This document shows, in pieces, positions 24,916-34,101 of a stretch of 61,321 nt of DNA (position 1 is its first letter; each line of letters starts with the position of its first letter). Under the pieces are notes generated by a model. The model made no database searches. It saw only the letters and a list, made by a program, of their open reading frames with translations, and was not told the DNA's origin. The stretch comes from Thermaceae bacterium (GTDB lineage Bacteria > Deinococcota > Deinococci > Deinococcales > Thermaceae). The stretch lies in contig JADMIM010000010.1 of NCBI GenBank assembly GCA_015478585.1, forward strand, positions 1 to 61,321, read 5' to 3'. The position numbers and the translations under genes are program-made.

Positions 24916-24939
24916 CGAGCCCGAAGTTTGCCGGGCTCG
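24916..24939 (-). promoter_or_regulatory. 5' leader hairpin of the iron-binding protein gene
   Basis: Stem CGAGCCCG / CGGGCTCG with an 8-base loop, in the leader between the promoter and the ribosome-binding site. There is no T-run after it, so a role in message stability is more likely than attenuation. Confidence 0.4.
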
Positions 24940-24950
24940 AGTACGAGAGC

Positions 24951-24979
24951 AGTCTAGAGACCCAAAAATGAAATGTCAA
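24951..24979 (-). promoter_or_regulatory. Consensus promoter of the iron operon
   Basis: On the minus strand: TTGACA (24979-24974), 17 bases, TAGACT (24956-24951). An A+T-rich stretch that includes GGTTCTCATTACTAAT (about 25002-25022) lies just upstream and weakly resembles a Fur or DtxR site. Confidence 0.75.
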
Positions 24980-25044
24980 GTAATCCAGTCGGATTTATAG
25001 GCATTAGTAATGAGAACCACTTGCAAACTCCCAGCAAATGCGCT

Positions 25045-25176
25045 CTGGAGCGATTCCCACGAATACCCCCAACAAGGGTTTTTGTTGTTCGGGGTACGTT
25101 ACGGCCCACGTGGAGTCAAGGGCCACAGGCCCCCGGCCACGCCGGTACTGGTGGACCGTAATGGTGGGAAACGCGA
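25045..25176. repeat. Diverged palindromic element upstream of the iron operon
   Basis: The stretch 24980-25216 has no gene. It contains GGAGCGATTCCCAC near the left and GTGGGAAACGCGAT near the right, and an inner pair GTTACGG / CCGTAAT. This looks like a decayed relative of the MITE family; the similarity is weak. Confidence 0.3.
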
Positions 25177-25216
25177 TGGGGCTTTATTCAAGAAAGCGGA
25201 GGTTGTGTAAACTCTT

Positions 25217-25675
25217 GTGGAGATGCGGATTTCTCCAACCTTGGTTCGGTCTATCGGGCAGATTCTGGCGGTCTCGTATCCGGTGTTGGCGCTCTCCGCC
25301 GGGGCGCGCTCGGTCTATCAGCTTTTTTTCAAGCCGGGTGTGACCGACTACTTTCCACCGGCGCTTTCGGGGGTGGCGGCGGGGCTTTATCTGTTGGCGA
25401 CGCTGGGCTTCGTGGTGCGTAGACCCTGGACGTGGTGGCTGACGGTGCTGATTCTGGGGCTCGAGACCGCCGGGGTGTTGGTAGTGGGTACGCTGAGTAT
25501 TCTCGAGCCAGGCGTTATCGGGCGCACGGTCTGGCACGACTACGGCATTGACTATGGCTTTTTGCCGTTGATCCAGCCGATTCTGGGCCTGGTATGGCTG
25601 TTCTGGCCGGAGAACCGCAGGGCGTTTTTCCAGGGTTCTGGGCTCAGGGTGGTAGATTCTGGGAAGAAGGTGTGA
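25217..25675 (+). CDS. Small integral membrane protein of unknown function
   Basis: 152 residues with four membrane spans (about residues 10-30, 47-68, 75-98 and 110-130). I do not recognise the family. GTG at 25217 and ATG at 25223 are both possible; TAAACT (25208-25213) just before them may be the -10 of a leaderless transcript and favours the ATG. Its last 32 bases overlap the end of the convergent metalloenzyme gene, so one or both C-termini may be imprecise or have been extended recently. Confidence 0.65.
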   Translation: MEMRISPTLVRSIGQILAVSYPVLALSAGARSVYQLFFKPGVTDYFPPALSGVAAGLYLLATLGFVVRRPWTWWLTVLILGLETAGVLVVGTLSILEPGVIGRTVWHDYGIDYGFLPLIQPILGLVWLFWPENRRAFFQGSGLRVVDSGKKV

Positions 25676-26492
25676 GCACCGAACGCATCCAAGGGGCCAC
25701 ATCAGTCAGAGAAAGCATGTCTGGGACGGTATTGGCTAGTGGCCCGGAAATAACGCAGGGGACGGGGTTGGTCGAATGGTGGGTGTGCCAGGGTTCCTCG
25801 GCATTGCCGTGGTCGGCAGTGAGTATCAGCGTGGCTTTGGAGTGGGCCTCGAGGAAGCCTTTTACGAAAGCATCCAGCTCGAGGAATCTTTCATCCAGCT
25901 TGTCCTGGACGCGGTGGGCCGAGTAGTCCAGCGACCAGTCCTCGAGGATGGTCAAATCATGGCCCTCAGCAAGCCGGGCCAAGCCCTGTCCGGTTCGCTC
26001 TGGCTCGCTCCAGAAAGCCGGGGGGAGTGCCCTGGGGTCTTCCAGAGGCAACAGCTCGAGCCCCGCCGCTTTAGCCGAATATCCGAATGCCGAGAGCATA
26101 TTGCGCCGAGCGTCCAGGACGCGCTCCAGGTATTCTTGCCGGTAGCCGTTGGCGTGTAAAACCCGCAAGCCTCGACCCGCACCCCAAACCTGGACACTCT
26201 CCTGGCGCAAAAGCCCTTGCAGACGGCTCAGGGGGTGCGGCCCCTGGTGGTAGCCAAGGAACTTTGCGGCGTTGATTCCGGTGAGCAGGGTGGTCTGCCC
26301 AGTTCCCGACTGGGGCAGCCCCTCAATCCCCAAGGTCGCCTCCAGAACGCGGTAAGCCAGCCCCGGCGCATCGAATGGCTGAAGGCTGAAACTACCGGTC
26401 AGATTTTTTAGAGTAGGCAATTCCAGCCTCTGGAGCGGGCTGCGCGGGTCGTCAGAGAGCCCCAGCCCGTCTACGAACAGAAATGCCAGCAC
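25644..26492 (-). CDS. Metalloenzyme-superfamily protein (phosphoglycerate mutase/alkaline phosphatase fold)
   Basis: 282 residues. It opens MLAFLFVDGLGL, where the Asp would be a metal ligand, then LPQSGTGQTTLLTGINAA with the nucleophile region, and later TADHGNAEEPWHTHHSTNPVP with the Asp-His ligands of the second metal site. This layout is that of cofactor-independent phosphoglycerate mutase relatives, but the protein is about half their length, so it is not that enzyme. A phosphohydrolase or phosphotransferase role is inferred. The end overlaps the convergent membrane-protein gene by 32 bases. Confidence 0.8.
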   Translation of the reverse strand: MLAFLFVDGLGLSDDPRSPLQRLELPTLKNLTGSFSLQPFDAPGLAYRVLEATLGIEGLPQSGTGQTTLLTGINAAKFLGYHQGPHPLSRLQGLLRQESVQVWGAGRGLRVLHANGYRQEYLERVLDARRNMLSAFGYSAKAAGLELLPLEDPRALPPAFWSEPERTGQGLARLAEGHDLTILEDWSLDYSAHRVQDKLDERFLELDAFVKGFLEAHSKATLILTADHGNAEEPWHTHHSTNPVPCVISGPLANTVPDMLSLTDVAPWMRSVLTPSSQNLPP

Positions 26493-26645
26493 AAGGTATT
26501 GTCAAACCTCCAACGTCGAACGTCAAATGCCAAAAGTCGAAGGCCAACCCCTCACTCTCGTGGTCGGTATGACAACTCGAAAAAGGAGTCTGGTTACAGC
26601 TTTATGCCGGGCGTTGGGGGCATGATGCTTTTTGGAGGTAGACCT

Positions 26646-27071
26646 ATGATTCGTTCAGCGAGTGCAGTATGGCAGGGCGCTTTGCGCGATGGCAAAGGCG
26701 ATATGAAGGTGCAGAGCGGGGCCTTTGAGGTGCCGTTTTCGTTTGGAACCCGCTTCGGCGAGGTGAAGGGCACCAACCCCGAGGAGCTGATTGCGGCGGC
26801 CCATGCCGGGTGTTTCAGCATGGCTTTTAGCGGGGCCTTGGGTCAGGCGGGCTTCACCCCCGAGTGGGTCGCCACCACTGCCAAGGTGAGCATTAATCAG
26901 GTGGAGGGCGGGTTTGGTATCACCAAGATTGAGCTACAGATGGAGGCCAAGGTTCTCGGCATAGACCAAGCTACCTTTGACCAAATCGCCCAGGGAGCCA
27001 AGGCGGGTTGCCCGATTTCCAAGGCCCTGGCAGCGGTTCCCGAGATTACTTTGGAGGCCAAGCTGGTGTGA
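26646..27071 (+). CDS. OsmC family peroxiredoxin-like protein
   Basis: 141 residues. The two redox cysteines of OsmC proteins are in AAHAGCFSMAFSGAL (about residue 60) and GCPISKAL (near residue 123). Members reduce organic hydroperoxides with thiol reductants in the cytosol. GGAGG lies 8 bases before the ATG at 26646; longer frames to the left run through repeat-like sequence. It stands alone. Confidence 0.92.
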   Translation: MIRSASAVWQGALRDGKGDMKVQSGAFEVPFSFGTRFGEVKGTNPEELIAAAHAGCFSMAFSGALGQAGFTPEWVATTAKVSINQVEGGFGITKIELQMEAKVLGIDQATFDQIAQGAKAGCPISKALAAVPEITLEAKLV

Positions 27072-27083
27072 TTTAACCATGGG

Positions 27084-27215
27084 CTAAGGAAAGCCGAAGA
27101 CCCAAAGCCTAAAACTGAAGGCGAGATACCTTATATCCAGGACAGCGATTCTGGATGCATTCTTTTTGCGTCGTAGGGGAGCATTGAGCTTTCGGCCTTC
27201 AGCGTTCGGCTCCTT
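27084..27215. repeat. A+T-rich inverted repeat element (AAAGCCGAAG family), copy
   Basis: Arms AAAGCCGAAGACCCAAAGCC (from 27091) and GAGCTTTCGGCCTTCAGCG (from 27185) are imperfect inverted copies around about 80 bases. Related sequence occurs at 26508-26560, 34685-34845, 55727-55772 and 57459-57543. It fills most of the gap between osmC and the sigma-factor gene. Confidence 0.55.
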
Positions 27216-27255
27216 GCGGGTTACTTGAACATCTATAGCGCATACCTCCTGCGTA

Positions 27256-27831
27256 GTGTTGAATAGGGGCGTGGAGCCGGACACCGGGTTGCTGGAGCGA
27301 ATGGCGAAAGGGGACGAAAAGGCCCTCGAGGAGCTATACCGCCGCTACAGCGCCCCGGTGTTTGCCCTGCTCCTGCGCATCCTGCAAGCCCGCGAGGAGG
27401 CCGAGGAAATTTTGCAAGACACTTTCGTACAGCTCTACCGCGAGGCCGCTCGGTATAACCCCGAACGGGGCGGGGTGACGGCTTTTTTGTTCACCATCGC
27501 TCGCAGCCGGGCCCTTTCGCGCTTGCGCAAGCGCGGGGCCAGACCGCAGAAGGTCGAAGACCTAGACCTGCACGACCCCGAGCAGGAGCTAGGCTTGTGG
27601 CGCGAGGACGACCCCGAGGGCCGCATTTTGGTGGGACGGGCCTTGGCGAAGCTCGAGCCCACCGACCGCAAACTGCTCGAGGCGGCTTTTTACCTGGGCT
27701 ACAGCCACACTGAGCTGTCCGAGCGCTTCCAGATGCCCCTGGGTACGGTCAAAACCCGCATCCGGCGAGCGCTCCTCAAGCTGCGTGAGTTTTTGGGTGG
27801 GCCGGTGGCCTCCGGCTCGGAGGACGTGTGA
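27256..27831 (+). CDS. ECF RNA polymerase sigma factor
   Basis: 191 residues. Sigma region 2 is visible as LYRRYSAPVFALLLRI, EEILQDTFVQLYREA and GVTAFLFTIARSRAL; region 4 as LEPTDRKLLEAAFYLGYSHTELSERF and PLGTVKTRIRRALLKLREFL (core GTVKTRIRRAL). The GTG start at 27256 is the likeliest. The downstream anti-sigma gene overlaps by four bases (GTGA), which ties the two in expression. The signal that releases the factor is unknown. Confidence 0.93.
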   Translation: MLNRGVEPDTGLLERMAKGDEKALEELYRRYSAPVFALLLRILQAREEAEEILQDTFVQLYREAARYNPERGGVTAFLFTIARSRALSRLRKRGARPQKVEDLDLHDPEQELGLWREDDPEGRILVGRALAKLEPTDRKLLEAAFYLGYSHTELSERFQMPLGTVKTRIRRALLKLREFLGGPVASGSEDV

Positions 27832-28469
27832 AGAACCTGCCTGAGCTGCTCCCTGACTACGCCCTGGACTTGCTGGGGGACGAGGAGCGGCAATTGCTCG
27901 AGGCTCAGTTGAGGGCCGACCCCGCGCTGCGCCGCGAACTCGAGGATTTGCAGCACACCCTTTACCGTCTGCCCGAAAGCCTGACCCCGGTCACGCCCCC
28001 GCCCGGTGTGTTCGCCAAGGTGCAGCGCCGCACCAGCTCGAGGCGCTTGTGGCTGCGGGTCGCTGCCGCCGCCGCGATTCTGGTAGTGCTGTGGTTGGGT
28101 AGCTTTAGCTTCAACCAGTACGTGCAAAACCGGGTGCTGGCACAAGAACAAGCCAAGGTCTCGAGCTGGATGTCTAACCCCAAAGCCGAATGGAGGCTGC
28201 TCAAGGATTCCAGCGGTCAATCCTTCGGAACCATGCTGTGGTTGCCCGATGGGCGCTGCCTGATTGTTCTGAGCGAGATTGCTCCGCAGGGCAAAGTGTA
28301 CCAGGCCTGGGGCCGCCGAGCCGGAGAAAACCCCACTTCGCTGGGCACCTTTAGCGGGCGAGTCTTCGAGACCCACTACAAGGAGTTTCAGACCATGGGG
28401 GTGAGCCTCGAGCCTCCTGGCGGCAGCCCTCAGCCGACGCACCCGCTGGGCCGGGTTCCGGTGTCTTAG
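27828..28469 (+). CDS. Anti-sigma factor, RskA-like
   Basis: 213 residues. An N-terminal cytosolic region (LLPDYALDLLGDEERQLLEA) resembles the anti-sigma domain of RskA and RsmA-type regulators, but the zinc motif HxxxCxxC is absent. A membrane span follows at about residues 74-96 (VAAAAAILVVLWLG), then an extracytoplasmic RskA-C-like domain with KVYQAWGRRAG and FSGRVFETHYKEF. It should hold the ECF sigma at the membrane. Its stop overlaps the convergent aldehyde dehydrogenase stop by four bases. Confidence 0.88.
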   Translation: MKNLPELLPDYALDLLGDEERQLLEAQLRADPALRRELEDLQHTLYRLPESLTPVTPPPGVFAKVQRRTSSRRLWLRVAAAAAILVVLWLGSFSFNQYVQNRVLAQEQAKVSSWMSNPKAEWRLLKDSSGQSFGTMLWLPDGRCLIVLSEIAPQGKVYQAWGRRAGENPTSLGTFSGRVFETHYKEFQTMGVSLEPPGGSPQPTHPLGRVPVS

Positions 28470-30064
28470 ACCCGGTAGCGCAGCCGCATCACGAACTTCA
28501 AAAAACGCAGCACCTGGGTGACAATTTTGGCGTAACCCCCGCGCGGCAGCCAGTTTGGCCCGGATAGCGGAAATACCCGTTCCACGGCTACGGTCTGGGC
28601 TTCGGTGAAGCGGTATAGCCCTTCTTTGCCGTGCCGCCGCCCCAGGCCCGAAGCCTTGAAACCGCCCATCCCCCCATCCATCGAGGCCCAGGCCGCAGCA
28701 TAGGCTTCATTGATGTTGACCGTACCGGCCTGGATTCTCGAGGCTATCGTGCGCCCCAGCTCGAGGTTTTCCGTCCAGACACTGGCGTTGAGGCCGTATT
28801 CGCTGTCGTTGGCTCTGCGAATTGCGCCGTCTAAGTCACCGAACGAGTATAGCGAAACCACCGGCCCAAAGGTCTCTTCGGCGTAAACCCTCATCTCTGG
28901 GGTGACGTTTTCCAGCACCGTAGGCTCGAAGAACAGCGGCCCCAGGTCAGGCCGGGCCTTGCCACCCACGAGCACTTTTGCCCCTTTAGCTACCGCGTCC
29001 TGGACGTGGTTTGCTACCACATCAAACTGCCGTTCCACGGTGAGTGTCCCGATTTGGGTGCGGTGGTCGAGCGTGGAGCCCAGCCGCAGAGCTTCGGTCT
29101 TGGCTTTGAGCAGGCCTGTGAACTGGTTGTAAACCTTCTCGTGAACGTAGATTCGCTCGATGGCGATGCACAGTTGCCCACTGTTGGTAAAAGCTCCGCG
29201 CACCGCGCCGTCGGCGGCGGCTTCCAAGTTAGCATCTTCCAGCACCAACATGGGGTTTTTGCCGCCCAGCTCGAGGCTGGCCCCAATCAGTCGCTCTGCC
29301 GCCTGCACGCCCACCTTGCGGCCCGTGCGGGTACTCCCAGTGAAGGCCAGGTTGTCCACCGCATTAATCAGCGCCACCCCCACTTCTCCAGCCCCGCTCA
29401 CGACCTGGAAAAGTCCCTTGGGCAGCCCAGCTTCTTCCATCAAAGCCTCGACCCACAGGGCGCTAAAGGAGGTTTGGGGGTCAGGCTTCAAGACTACCGC
29501 GTTCCCTGCCATCAGTGCCGCTACCGGCTCAGTGACGGCCATGGTCAGGGGGTAGTTCCAGGGCGCGATCACCCCCACCACGCCGACGGAATGCCGGTAT
29601 TCCCAGGTTTTGGTCAGGCCGAAAAAACTCCCGCCCGCCCGGCGTGGGGCCAGCCACTGCGGAGCCCGCACCGCGTAATAACCGGTGTTCATGGCACAAT
29701 CAATAATCTCGTCGAAGGCATGGCGGCGCGACTTGCCGGTCTCGAGCTGCACGATGTCCAGAACTTCTTCCTGGCGGGCCAGCAGTAAATCGTGAAAGTC
29801 AAAAAGGACTTTAGAGCGCTCTCGAGCCGGAGTCTTGGCCCAGGCAACTTGTGCGACCTTTGCCCGCCTTACCGCGGCACTGACATCCTCCGCCGTACAG
29901 AGTGGGACTGCCGCCAGAACGGAGTTATCCACAGGGTTGTGGATAACTTGGACAGGCCGCTCGGTGAGGGTAAAAACGCGCTTGGAGAGGCGCTCGAGCA
30001 GCCCTTCCGGCAGCGGCGCGGTGCGCGGCGGGTTGACCAGATGGAGGCGACCAGTCTCCAGCAT
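28466..30064 (-). CDS. Succinate-semialdehyde dehydrogenase, GabD2-like (aldehyde dehydrogenase)
   Basis: 532 residues of the NAD(P)-dependent aldehyde dehydrogenase superfamily. VVGVIAPWNYPLTMAV, GNAVVLKPD, FTGSTRTGRKVG, the general-base Glu in LELGGKNPMLV and the catalytic Cys in NSGQLCIAIERIYV are present. The last block and the overall length resemble mycobacterial GabD2 more than the E. coli enzyme. Oxidation of succinate semialdehyde to succinate is therefore likely, though other aldehydes are possible. The gene stands alone and converges on the anti-sigma gene. Confidence 0.88.
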   Translation of the reverse strand: MLETGRLHLVNPPRTAPLPEGLLERLSKRVFTLTERPVQVIHNPVDNSVLAAVPLCTAEDVSAAVRRAKVAQVAWAKTPARERSKVLFDFHDLLLARQEEVLDIVQLETGKSRRHAFDEIIDCAMNTGYYAVRAPQWLAPRRAGGSFFGLTKTWEYRHSVGVVGVIAPWNYPLTMAVTEPVAALMAGNAVVLKPDPQTSFSALWVEALMEEAGLPKGLFQVVSGAGEVGVALINAVDNLAFTGSTRTGRKVGVQAAERLIGASLELGGKNPMLVLEDANLEAAADGAVRGAFTNSGQLCIAIERIYVHEKVYNQFTGLLKAKTEALRLGSTLDHRTQIGTLTVERQFDVVANHVQDAVAKGAKVLVGGKARPDLGPLFFEPTVLENVTPEMRVYAEETFGPVVSLYSFGDLDGAIRRANDSEYGLNASVWTENLELGRTIASRIQAGTVNINEAYAAAWASMDGGMGGFKASGLGRRHGKEGLYRFTEAQTVAVERVFPLSGPNWLPRGGYAKIVTQVLRFLKFVMRLRYRV

Positions 30065-30129
30065 TTGCTTTATGGTGCGCTGGGTTTAGGTAAGCTGTCA
30101 ATCGTTGACTGCAAAAGCAGACCCCCGAA

Positions 30130-30262
30130 GTTGGCGACCTCTCGAGTAATTTCGTACACACCGACCTTCCCACCGTGCCCCCCTGCGCGCAGGGGGCGCT
30201 AAAGGCAAAAGGGCTATCACAAAATTACTAACGACCTCGGAACTCGTGGGGGGCGCTTTTGC
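30130..30262. repeat. Palindromic stretch with hairpins, no gene
   Basis: The gap 30065-30269 holds a perfect hairpin CCCCCTGCGCGCAGGGGG near 30180-30197, an imperfect inverted pair GAGTAATTTCGT / ACAAAATTACTAAC, and a related pair around GGCGC and TTTTGCC. It may act as a terminator for both flanking genes or be a repeat; nothing else is seen. Confidence 0.4.
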
Positions 30263-30269
30263 CTCCCGC

Positions 30270-30914
30270 CTACGGCAACTTCACCGTCTGGCTCTGGGTA
30301 GGGCTGCACAGTTGCGGCCCGCACAGTCGCGCGGTCACCTGCACCGCGTAGGGCTGTTCTTTGTTGTTGATTAGGTCGTTGATGGCGGCGTTCATCTCCT
30401 TGTAGAGCCCCTCGGTGGTTTTGTCGAGGCCAATCGCCGGAATCGGCACGCCCAGGTAGTTGCCCAAGGCTGCCGGGGCTAGCGAGAGCACGACCTTGAA
30501 GGTGCTTTCCAAGAGCCGCCCCGTGACCCGGAAGAAGTTGGTGTCGGGGACATAGACCGGGAAGCCCTGAGTGGCCGCAGCCGTATAGCTCATGGGGGCT
30601 TCGCCCTTGATATCCCTGGTGCGGTTGTCGAACTTGCCCCCGAAAATACTACCCGAGGGAGCACGGTAGAAGACCGTCACGGTGTACTCAGCGCGGTTTG
30701 CATCCCTGGCATCGGTGGGGTAGAGCACCAAGGTGCAGGCGTTGGCCCCAAACTCCAAAACTGGCCCTGGACGGTTCGACTCGCCTACGCAGGCCACGTT
30801 CAGGCGGGGGGCTTGGGCGTAGGCCGAGAGGTAGGCAGGGTCGGAGGTAAGGTTGCGCGGGGCGCACGAAAACAGGGCTAGAGCGAAGATAGGGAGGAGG
30901 AGGTAAAGCTTCAC
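30270..30914 (-). CDS. Putative lipoprotein of unknown function
   Basis: 214 residues. The N-terminus MKLYLLLPIFALALFSC is a lipoprotein signal with the lipobox ending at Cys17. The mature part has paired cysteines (NVACVGES, NACTLVLY, ARLCGPQLCS) that could form disulfides outside the cell. I do not recognise the family. It is probably anchored in the outer or inner membrane. The gene stands alone. Confidence 0.75.
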   Translation of the reverse strand: MKLYLLLPIFALALFSCAPRNLTSDPAYLSAYAQAPRLNVACVGESNRPGPVLEFGANACTLVLYPTDARDANRAEYTVTVFYRAPSGSIFGGKFDNRTRDIKGEAPMSYTAAATQGFPVYVPDTNFFRVTGRLLESTFKVVLSLAPAALGNYLGVPIPAIGLDKTTEGLYKEMNAAINDLINNKEQPYAVQVTARLCGPQLCSPTQSQTVKLP

Positions 30915-31017
30915 AGCACTATTATGACGGGGTTTGAGGAGGGGTTGATGGGAGGCTCGAGATTCGCATAACTGGCAGGTGTTTTACTAAGGCCCAATCG
31001 AATGAGCTTCCCACAGC

Positions 31018-31235
31018 CTACTCGAGCACCCGTACCTCGACGGGTTCGTCGGCGGGCAAGGGTTCGCCGCGCTCGGTCAGGGCCTCGAGGTACAAACCAA
31101 TCGCTTCCTCGAGGCTGGCCTGGGTTTGCTCGAGGGTTTCACCGCTGCTGACACAGCCTGGTAGGGCGGGTACATAGGCTGAATACCCCCATCGGGGTGT
31201 TTGGGGTAATACTCGAAGATGGTGGTGTACTTCAT
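31018..31235 (-). pseudogene. HicB-like antitoxin, frameshifted
   Basis: AGGAGG precedes an ATG that opens MKYTTIFEYYPKHPDGG; the HicB sequence then continues one frame over as YSAYVPALPGCVSSGETLEQ and ends VRVLE. The frames join at a run of five C (plus strand 31186-31190); six would restore Asp-Gly-Gly-Tyr and give a 72-residue protein. HicB normally neutralises a HicA RNase, but no intact hicA is adjacent. The break may be a real lesion, slippage at the homopolymer, or a sequencing error. A 15-codon frame (31238-31285) before it ends VSLEDLLGALRR and might be a hicA remnant, but that is a guess. Confidence 0.7.
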
Positions 31236-31286
31236 TCCTACCTCCTCAGCGCTCCCAGCAAATCCTCGAGTGACACGGGGAGCATC

Positions 31287-34001
31287 TCATCCCTTCACAA
31301 CGATATTCAACAACTTCCCCGGCACGTAGATTTCCTTGACTATTTGTTTCCCCTCGAGCCAAACCTTCACGTTCTCGATCCCCCGTGCAATCCGCTTAAT
31401 CTCGTCTTCGCCTGCATCCGCAGGTACGGTGGCCTTCCCGCGCACCTTGCCCGAAACCTGCACCACCAGCTCAAAGGAATCCGCCACCAGCGCGGCCTTG
31501 TCCACATCGGGCCACTGCGCCTGGAATACCGACTCCGAATGGAACCAGTGCCAAAGCTCCTCGGCCATGTGCGGCGCGAAGGGGGCCAGCATCTGGATGT
31601 AGTAGCGAGTCGCGGTGCGGTAGACCGGCGAGACCGGGTGCTCCTTGCGGTAGTCGTAGAGGGTGTTGAGGAACTCCATCAGAGCCGCAACCGCCGTGTT
31701 GAAACGGAGATTTTCGATGTCCGAGCCGACCTTCTCGAGCGTCGCGTGCAGCTTCGCGTACAAGGCTTTGTTGGCAGACTCGAGCGCCCCGGCATCCAAC
31801 GTGCCCGAAGCCTTCTCCAAGTCGGCTCGATCCTCGCTGACTCGGCGGAAAACCCGGTTCAGGAAGCGCCAACTGCCCTGCACGCCCTCGTCGGTCCAGA
31901 TCATCTCGTTCTCGGGCGGGGCGGCGAAGAGGATGGTCACGCGGGCAATATCCGCGCCCTGCTCGCGCACAAAAGGCCCCACCATCACCCCGTTGCCGAG
32001 GGATTTGCTCATGGTGGCGGCTTTCCAGAAGTGGGTGCTGCCGTCCTCAGCGCTGCGGAGTTCGGCCCCGGAGCGCCTGGCATCGCTCACGGTCAGGGTT
32101 TCGGGCAGGTCGAGCTTGCTGCGGCGTTCGCCCGTCTTGAAGCGAATTGTCTCACCGGAAATTTCAACCTCACCCACGTCTGTCCAGCCCTGCACCATGC
32201 CCTGGGTGAACAGGCCCTCGAAAGGCTCCTGGGCCTCGAGCATCCCCAAATCACTCAAAAACTTGGTGAAGAAGCGGCTGTACAGCAGGTGCAAAATGGC
32301 GTGCTCGATGCCGCCGATGTACTGGTCTACCGGCATCCAGAAGTTGGCTTTGTGGGGGTCGAAGGGCAGGTTTTGGTTGTGGGCATCGGCGTAGCGCAGG
32401 TAGTACCACGAGGAATCCATGAAGGTGTCGAGGGTGTCGGTGTCGCGCCGGGCCTGGCCACCGCACTTGGGGCAGGTGGTCTCGAAGAACTCGGGGTGGG
32501 CCGCCAGCGGGCTTTTGCCCTTGGGGCGGATGTCGTCCACGTCGCGCAAGGTGGGCAACTCCACGGGTAATTGCTCGTAGGGCACGGGAACGATGCCGCA
32601 GTTCTGGCAGTGAATCATGGGGACGGGCGTGCCCCAGTAGCGCTGTCTCGAGATGAGCCAGTCGCGCAGGCGGTAGTTGACCTTGCCCTCACCGATACCT
32701 TTTTCTTCCATCCAGCCGATGATTTTCCGCTTGGCCTCTTCCATCATCAGCCCATTCAGGAAGCCGGAGTTGATGGCGGGGCCGTCCTCGGTGTAGGCCT
32801 TGCCGCTGAACTCCGCCGGTGGCTGCACGGTGCGGACGATCTCGAGGCCAAACTTTTCGGCAAACTCCCAGTCCCGCTCGTCCTGCCCCGGCACCGCCAT
32901 GATGGCCCCGGTGCCATACCCATAGAGCACGTAATCGGCAATCCAGACCGGGATTTCTTTATGGTTAGCTGGGTTGATGGCGTAAGCTCCCGTCCAGATC
33001 CCGGTTTTCTCGCGGTCTTCCATCTGCCGGTCTACTTCGCTCTTGAGTCGGGTGGCAGCGATATAGGCTTCTACCTCGGCTTTCTTAGCGGGCGTGACCA
33101 GCTCAGCCACGAGCGGATGCTCCGGGGCCAGCACCATAAAGGTCGCGCCGAAAATGGTGTCCGGGCGGGTGGAGAAGACCCGAATCTTTTTATCCGAATC
33201 TTTCACTGCGAAGTCAAACTCGGCCCCGGTGCTCTTGCCAATCCAGGCCCGTTGCATGGCCTTTACTTTTTCCGGCCAGCGCGGGAGGGAGTCCAGGTCT
33301 TGCAAGAGGCGCTCGGCATAGTCGGTGATTTTCAAGTACCACTGCTCGAGTTCTCTTTTCTCGACCAGCGCCCCACTTCGCCAGCCGCGCCCGTCAATCA
33401 CCTGCTCGTTGGCGAGCACGCTCTGCTCCACCGGATCCCAGTTGACATAGCTCTTTTTGCGATAGGCCAGACCCTTCTCGTACATCTTGAGGAAAATCCA
33501 CTGGTTCCAGCGGTAATAGTCCGGCATGGCCGTCATAACCTCGCGGCTCCAGTCGTACTGGATGCCCATCAGGCCGAGCGATTCCTTGCTCTGGGCAATA
33601 TTGCCGAAAGTCCACTCGGCGGGTGAAACGCCGAACTTGAGCGCGGCGTTCTCGGCGGGCAAGCCGAAGGCATCCCAGCCGAAGGGGTGCAGCACCGAAT
33701 AACCCTGTTGCACCCGGAAGCGGGCGAGTGCGTCCCCCATGGTGTAATTCTTCAGGTGGCCCATGTGCAGGTCGCCCGAGGGATATGGAAACATCACCAG
33801 GATGTAGGCTTTTTTAGTCCCATTTTGGCCCTCCAGGCGCGGCAGGGTAGGGCTATCGGCCCCGGCGCTGTGTGCCGCCTGGACAGCCGCGTCGCCTACA
33901 GCGATACCCTCCGTGGCCTTCAAAAGGCCAATTTCCTGCCAGTATTTCTGCCAGCGGGGCTCGAGTTCGTGGGGATTGTATTTATCAGTGGTCGGAACCA
34001 T
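31287..34001 (-). CDS. leuS: Leucyl-tRNA synthetase
   Basis: 904 residues, class Ia aminoacyl-tRNA synthetase that charges tRNA-Leu. The HIGH motif appears in [25 protein letters not shown] in [10 protein letters not shown], and the CP1 editing domain lies between with its conserved Thr-rich and Asp segments ([20 protein letters not shown] in part). A zinc-type CPKCGG motif is also present. AGGAG lies before the ATG. The gene is preceded by a short leader ORF with two CTA leucine codons and by mutually exclusive hairpins, one a terminator, which suggests control by the supply of charged tRNA-Leu. Confidence 0.97.
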   Translation of the reverse strand: MVPTTDKYNPHELEPRWQKYWQEIGLLKATEGIAVGDAAVQAAHSAGADSPTLPRLEGQNGTKKAYILVMFPYPSGDLHMGHLKNYTMGDALARFRVQQGYSVLHPFGWDAFGLPAENAALKFGVSPAEWTFGNIAQSKESLGLMGIQYDWSREVMTAMPDYYRWNQWIFLKMYEKGLAYRKKSYVNWDPVEQSVLANEQVIDGRGWRSGALVEKRELEQWYLKITDYAERLLQDLDSLPRWPEKVKAMQRAWIGKSTGAEFDFAVKDSDKKIRVFSTRPDTIFGATFMVLAPEHPLVAELVTPAKKAEVEAYIAATRLKSEVDRQMEDREKTGIWTGAYAINPANHKEIPVWIADYVLYGYGTGAIMAVPGQDERDWEFAEKFGLEIVRTVQPPAEFSGKAYTEDGPAINSGFLNGLMMEEAKRKIIGWMEEKGIGEGKVNYRLRDWLISRQRYWGTPVPMIHCQNCGIVPVPYEQLPVELPTLRDVDDIRPKGKSPLAAHPEFFETTCPKCGGQARRDTDTLDTFMDSSWYYLRYADAHNQNLPFDPHKANFWMPVDQYIGGIEHAILHLLYSRFFTKFLSDLGMLEAQEPFEGLFTQGMVQGWTDVGEVEISGETIRFKTGERRSKLDLPETLTVSDARRSGAELRSAEDGSTHFWKAATMSKSLGNGVMVGPFVREQGADIARVTILFAAPPENEMIWTDEGVQGSWRFLNRVFRRVSEDRADLEKASGTLDAGALESANKALYAKLHATLEKVGSDIENLRFNTAVAALMEFLNTLYDYRKEHPVSPVYRTATRYYIQMLAPFAPHMAEELWHWFHSESVFQAQWPDVDKAALVADSFELVVQVSGKVRGKATVPADAGEDEIKRIARGIENVKVWLEGKQIVKEIYVPGKLLNIVVKG

Positions 34002-34047
34002 GGGTTCTCCTAAAGTTTCAACGAGTCATTCTAAAGGCTCGAGGTAT

Positions 34048-34101
34048 AAAAAATCCCCCTACGACCATGTAGGGGGAGCCTCCCGAGTAAACGGGCTCCC
34101 C
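34048..34101 (-). promoter_or_regulatory. leuS attenuator (terminator and antiterminator hairpins)
   Basis: On the minus strand, arm GGGGAGCC (34101-34094) can pair with GGCTCCCC (34080-34073). The second arm overlaps CCCCCTAC (34076-34069), which alternatively pairs with GTAGGGGG (34062-34055) to give a terminator followed by ATTTTTTAT. The two structures exclude each other over 34073-34076. The leader ORF stop touches the first arm. No T-box consensus is present. Confidence 0.75.

Noticed and set aside
31197-32570. 457-codon open frame opposite leuS
   Set aside because: Complementary to strongly conserved synthetase sequence; open frames opposite G+C-rich genes are common, and there is no motif or ribosome-binding site.
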